Positions 62,566 to 64,000 of a stretch of 64,000 bases of DNA are shown here, in pieces. Location of the stretch: NCBI GenBank assembly GCA_947379755.1, contig CANCOC010000001.1, forward strand, positions 1-64,000. The letters run 5' to 3'. Position numbers and translations under genes: made by a program. Origin of the DNA: Alcaligenaceae bacterium. Its GTDB lineage: Bacteria > Pseudomonadota > Gammaproteobacteria > Burkholderiales > Burkholderiaceae_B. The notes below the pieces were generated by a model, which was not told the DNA's origin, searched no databases, and worked only from the letters and a program-made list of their open reading frames with translations. Each line of letters opens with the position of its first letter. Position 1 is the stretch's first letter.

Positions 62566-63386
62566 CAATTGAATTCATTCAACTCTCTGACACCCACATC
62601 CGCGAACCAGGAAGACTAGCCTATCGAAAACTCGATACTGCGCCGTATCTGGACCGTGCTGTCAAAGCCATTATGGCACTCCCGCAAAAACCGGGGGCTA
62701 TCGTCATGACAGGTGATCTAACTGACTTCGGCCGACCTGAGGAGTATGCACATCTGGCTGAACTGCTTGCACCATTAGATATGCCGGTTTACTTGATGCC
62801 AGGCAATCACGATGATCGCGGGAATCTACGCGCATCGTTTCCAGATCATGCCTACCTTGGCACGTCTGGCTTTATTCAATATGAAATACCCATTGGCAAT
62901 ATCATGCTGCTGACTCTGGATACAACGTTGCCAGGTGCGAGTGAGGGCGCCTTATGCAGTGAGCGGCTGAAATGGCTTGAAAAAAAACTCGCCAAACATC
63001 AGGACAAGGCTGTGGTTGTCGCCATGCACCACCCTCCATTTCAGACCATGATTGGTCATATGGATCGCATTGGATTGCTCTCGGGTATCGAAGAGCTACG
63101 CGCCATCATTGCTCGCTATACAAATGTCGAGCGGATTATTTGCGGTCATTTGCATCGTGCGATTGATGTCCGTTTTGCAGGAACAATCGCCAGCACGACG
63201 CCTTCTCCTGCACATCAGGTCAGTCTTGACTTAAGTGTTGACGCTGCGTCAAACTGGAGCCTGGAGCCGCCTGCGTTCCGTGTATTTGGCTGGCACGAAG
63301 GACAGGGACTCGTCACACACTTAGCCTTCGTCGGTCCACACGAAGGTCCATTTCCGTTTCATGAAAATGGAAAACTAATCGATTAG
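62562..63386 (+). CDS. Metallophosphodiesterase, GpdQ / class III cyclic-nucleotide phosphodiesterase-like
   Basis: A 274-residue calcineurin-like phosphoesterase without a signal peptide. The metal motifs are complete: LSDTH (D10, H12), VMTGDLTDFG, PGNHDD, MHHPP and CGHLHRA. It resembles GpdQ, which hydrolyses glycerophosphodiesters, and CpdA-like cAMP phosphodiesterases. Co-translation with an ABC importer (ATGA overlap) suggests it cleaves the imported phosphodiester in the cytoplasm, which would release a phosphate and an alcohol. The substrate is unproven. Confidence 0.88.
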   Translation: MTIEFIQLSDTHIREPGRLAYRKLDTAPYLDRAVKAIMALPQKPGAIVMTGDLTDFGRPEEYAHLAELLAPLDMPVYLMPGNHDDRGNLRASFPDHAYLGTSGFIQYEIPIGNIMLLTLDTTLPGASEGALCSERLKWLEKKLAKHQDKAVVVAMHHPPFQTMIGHMDRIGLLSGIEELRAIIARYTNVERIICGHLHRAIDVRFAGTIASTTPSPAHQVSLDLSVDAASNWSLEPPAFRVFGWHEGQGLVTHLAFVGPHEGPFPFHENGKLID

Positions 63387-63454
63387 TCGATACGTACGTG
63401 CCGCGATATATCCGCGAAGAAATTGACGCATGGGTTTGCAGCGATATCTGGGAA

Positions 63455-63481
63455 AAACACGATGCGGTCGTCCTGACCGCA
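63455..63481 (-). terminator. Rho-independent terminator after metQ
   Basis: On the minus strand the stem TGCGGTC / GACCGCA (63475-63481 with 63463-63469) has a 5-base loop and is followed by TGTTTTT at about 63455-63461. It begins a few bases after the metQ stop and ends that transcript. Confidence 0.7.
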
Positions 63482-63486
63482 CGCGA

Positions 63487-64000
63487 TCAGAATGCTGGCA
63501 CAACCACGTTGTCAAATTTCTTGATAATGAAATCCTTGACTGCTGGTGACTGATAAATCGTCACAAACTTCAGAACCCGCGGGTCAGCTTTGTTTTTTTC
63601 TTGCACGACCAATACGTTCGCGTAAGGCGAGTCTGGCGACTCCATCACGATCGAATCACGTCCGGGCTTCAGGCCTGCTTCGAGTGCAAAGTTTGTATTG
63701 ACAGCCCCTGCATCCACATCGTCCAGTGCACGTGGCAACTGGGCCGCATCCAGCTCGATGAATTTAATCTTTTTAGGATTTTCTATCACATCAATTGGTG
63801 TTGCCTTCAAACCCGCTTCGGGACGCAGCTTAATCAGGCCCTGTTCCTGCAGCAACAATAATGCCCGGCCACCATTTGTCGGGTCGTTTGGCAAAGAAAA
63901 CTTTCCGCCCTGGGGAAAGTCCTTCAGGCTCTTGATTTTCTTGCTGTAAATTCCAATCGGAAAAATCACGGTTTTACCCACGCTGACGAGCTTGTAACCG
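63487..64000 (-). CDS. metQ: MetQ/NlpA-family methionine-binding lipoprotein, C-terminal part (cut by window edge)
   Basis: The frame runs off the right edge; about 171 C-terminal residues of a D-methionine ABC receptor are visible. The segment KTVIFPIGIYSKKIKSLKDF and LPNDPTNGGRALLLLQ are typical of MetQ, and AGAVNTNFALEAGL contains the conserved ligand-loop Asn. The GTG at 63981 is internal and not the true start, since GYKLVSVGK precedes it in frame. The signal peptide and lipobox lie outside the window, as should the MetN and MetI genes, which are not seen here. Confidence 0.9.
   Translation of the reverse strand, partial: GYKLVSVGKTVIFPIGIYSKKIKSLKDFPQGGKFSLPNDPTNGGRALLLLQEQGLIKLRPEAGLKATPIDVIENPKKIKFIELDAAQLPRALDDVDAGAVNTNFALEAGLKPGRDSIVMESPDSPYANVLVVQEKNKADPRVLKFVTIYQSPAVKDFIIKKFDNVVVPAF

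Overview
The window looks like a chromosomal segment of a betaproteobacterium of the order Burkholderiales, most probably an Alcaligenaceae (Bordetella/Achromobacter-like) lineage of moderate GC content. The main reason is five separate periplasmic tripartite-tricarboxylate (Bug/TctC) receptors, none with its TctAB membrane partners nearby. Other support comes from dense Tat-dependent enzymes, TRAP and peptide ABC importers, and a catabolic, scavenging lifestyle. These placements rest on gene content, not on a marker gene. I see no rRNA, tRNA, insertion sequence, phage or CRISPR array. Genes are tightly packed, and both ends cut through a gene: an Atm1-type ABC exporter on the left and a MetQ lipoprotein on the right.

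Layout: 1-6045 holds the cut exporter, a Bug receptor with an RraA-like aldolase, a cyanide-insensitive-type cytochrome bd oxidase (two subunits), the pseudouridine synthase RluE and a histidine phosphatase. 6046-15119 is one minus-strand operon of ten genes: two tandem [2Fe-2S]/molybdopterin hydroxylase modules, then soxX, soxY, soxZ, soxA, a small cytochrome c and an FccB-type flavoprotein. Several junctions overlap by 1-4 bases. There is no soxB or soxCD. The SoxY carrier tail is not GGCGG, and FccB lacks one of its two redox cysteines. This is the strongest candidate for an undescribed system: a Sox carrier and cytochrome set rebuilt around molybdenum hydroxylases.

15460-25847 carries two alpha/beta hydrolases, an AhpD-like protein, a TauE/SafE exporter, a flavin reductase, a histone-like protein, an unknown lipoprotein, and a small operon of CurA-like reductase, Bug receptor and MFS transporter. 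25923-33494 carries a Tat-exported FAH-family protein, a fusion of carboxypeptidase-regulatory, cytochrome c and beta-propeller domains, a PheC-like periplasmic dehydratase, a LysE exporter, an ABC exporter and a Bug receptor. 33693-41454 is a peptide-linked island: an M81 (MlrC-like) metallopeptidase and a MetX-like hydrolase convergent with a four-gene Dpp-type importer. 41733-51135 has a Tat-exported MmgE/PrpD protein, a nitroreductase, a 16-residue-repeat protein, Dps, TauD, a Bug receptor, a complete TRAP transporter and a LigI-like amidohydrolase.

51261-57666 has a GST, an Old Yellow Enzyme divergent from a LysR regulator with two dyads between them, an orphan phosphopantetheinyl transferase, a Bug receptor coupled to a MetE-like protein, and a small protein behind a long structured leader. 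57693-63386 has a P-loop, Zeta-toxin-like protein with a signal peptide, then a five-gene operon of ABC importer plus GpdQ-like phosphodiesterase. Overall the segment is built for uptake of organic acids, peptides and phosphodiesters and for periplasmic redox chemistry fed to cytochromes.
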